In this document: positions 63,017 to 64,000 of the stretch, in pieces
How positions within the stretch are numbered: position 1 is the stretch's first letter
Layout of the letters: every line of letters starts with the position of its first letter
Made by a program: the position numbers and the translations under genes
NCBI GenBank assembly: GCA_038373885.1
Contig: JAWZYV010016535.1
Span: 1-64,000, forward strand
Direction: 5' to 3'
DNA length: 64,000 nucleotides
From: Cheiracanthium punctorium
Taxonomy: Eukaryota; Arthropoda; Arachnida; Araneae; Cheiracanthiidae
The notes under the pieces: model-generated
The model's database searches: none
The model's input: only the letters and a program-made list of their open reading frames with translations
What the model was told of the DNA's origin: nothing

Positions 63017-64000
63017 CTGAAATTTTGAAAAAATACAAAGTGAAGAATAATCACTTCTGCCGAATCACGTAGACATGTGGTGATTTTTTTTAAGACAAAG
63101 TAAGCACATATTGGTTGAGATTATTTTTTTTATTTTCGCTTTTTTAAGCAAAATGAAATTGGTGAATTTTTTTAAGTGATTCGAAATAAATCAAACGTAA
63201 AAGGATTTTCGTATACAGAAGAATCTCGATAATTTGAGATGGACGGGACCGGGCTTGCGACGAACTATCGAAATCCTAAAATTTATTAAACAAATAAATG
63301 GAAATAAAGTAATTTTTGTAATTTTACTGCATAACGTACTTATGCAGTAAATGATAGACGTACTTATCATTATATTATTACATTACTGATGATTAGAACA
63401 GGTTAGTTGTATCAGAAAATAATAGTCAATTGTTTTCTATATTAACACGTTGATCCATTTCCAAAGCATCCTCAAAGCAGCAAGTCAACACACCACAGAA
63501 ATGTCTGCGAGGGCATCTATAGGAAAAATACGCCCATTTTCTTTGGGAGGGGGATTTCTGATGGGGCTTCCGAGTACCTCAGGTATTTGAATTTTGTGGA
63601 GCGAGATAATTCTTTCACGTGCTTTGTATATGCTGTTCATTATTTGGAATCTAAGCTGGTTTTTTCACTAACTTGAATTTATGGTAAACTTGAACAATCG
63701 AAATTCTACTGTAATCTATAATGAGCATAAGTAGGAACAGCTCAACAAATATTTTTTAATTCATGGGAAATTTTAATATATACTAGAAATGTTTAATACA
63801 TAGTTCGGTCAAGAGTCATAAAATAAAGTTTAGATGAGATTTTCTGAAATATTTCCTGGCGTTCTGCAAGAAGAAAAAAGAATCAAAACTGATACTCAAA
63901 AGGAAAAGCCATCAATAAAAACCTATTGTTTGACATAACATTTTATTATGAACAAGATCATTTATTTAAATGTAGACAAAGAATGTCGAAGCTGTATTTG
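63017..64000 (-). other. Cyclase intron, continuing out of the window
   Basis: I searched the minus strand for the end of the kinase-homology domain (the C.W..P..RP motif) and did not find it, so the upstream exon lies beyond 64000. The sequence is AT-rich, with a G-rich patch at about 63545. Confidence 0.6.

Overview
The window is eukaryotic nuclear DNA: AT-rich, almost no long open frames, spliced coding exons with GT/AG borders, and a dense load of decayed transposons. The exon proteins look metazoan, and the mix of Tc1/mariner, hAT, tRNA-derived SINE, R1/LOA-like LINE and Helitron-associated repeats suits an arthropod. A chelicerate such as a spider is my guess, from the very large introns and the transposon families; it is an inference, not proven here. 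The one host gene I can support well is the 3' part of a receptor-type (membrane) guanylate cyclase on the minus strand. Seven exons (62867-63016, 53998-54121, 46912-46980, 46608-46782, 43033-43131, 40090-40181, 31621-31719) join in frame to 268 complete residues and a stop codon. They encode the end of the dimerisation coiled coil, the complete cyclase catalytic domain and a short C-terminal tail. The kinase-homology, transmembrane and ligand-binding parts must lie beyond position 64000. Layout: 1-31.5 kb lies downstream of this gene and holds mobile elements and repeats. These are three copies of a TA-flanked inverted-repeat element family (two here, one at 49.7 kb), a short tandem array at 3.8 kb, a minisatellite at 5.5-6.1 kb, a Tc1 element with both ends at 6.4-7.9 kb, a 2.8 kb inverted-repeat structure at 12.3-15.1 kb, another Tc1 remnant at 15.1-15.9 kb, an internally deleted LINE at 18.1-20.2 kb, a SINE at 23.2 kb, and a 1 kb near-tandem duplication with Helitron-like minisatellites at 26-29 kb. 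At 30.4-30.9 kb there are two related segments, one of which encodes an unidentified cysteine-rich peptide on the minus strand. From 31.6 to 63.0 kb the cyclase introns are filled with further elements. The best defined are hAT-type elements with exact 8-bp target-site duplications: 32999-33722, 34337-37645 with a second hAT MITE (37253-37423) nested in it, 59193-59821 and 60602-61109, plus a less exact one at 46194-46509. A tRNA-derived SINE (38298-38517), a mariner relic with long inverted ends (38.9-39.9 kb), a mariner pseudogene at 56.3-56.6 kb and an endonuclease-domain fragment at 62.3-62.5 kb complete the list. No intact transposase, tRNA, rRNA or CRISPR array was found. I did not find a clearly new biological system; the points most worth a second look are the cysteine-rich exon pair, the nested hAT elements with readable insertion history, and several strong palindromes.
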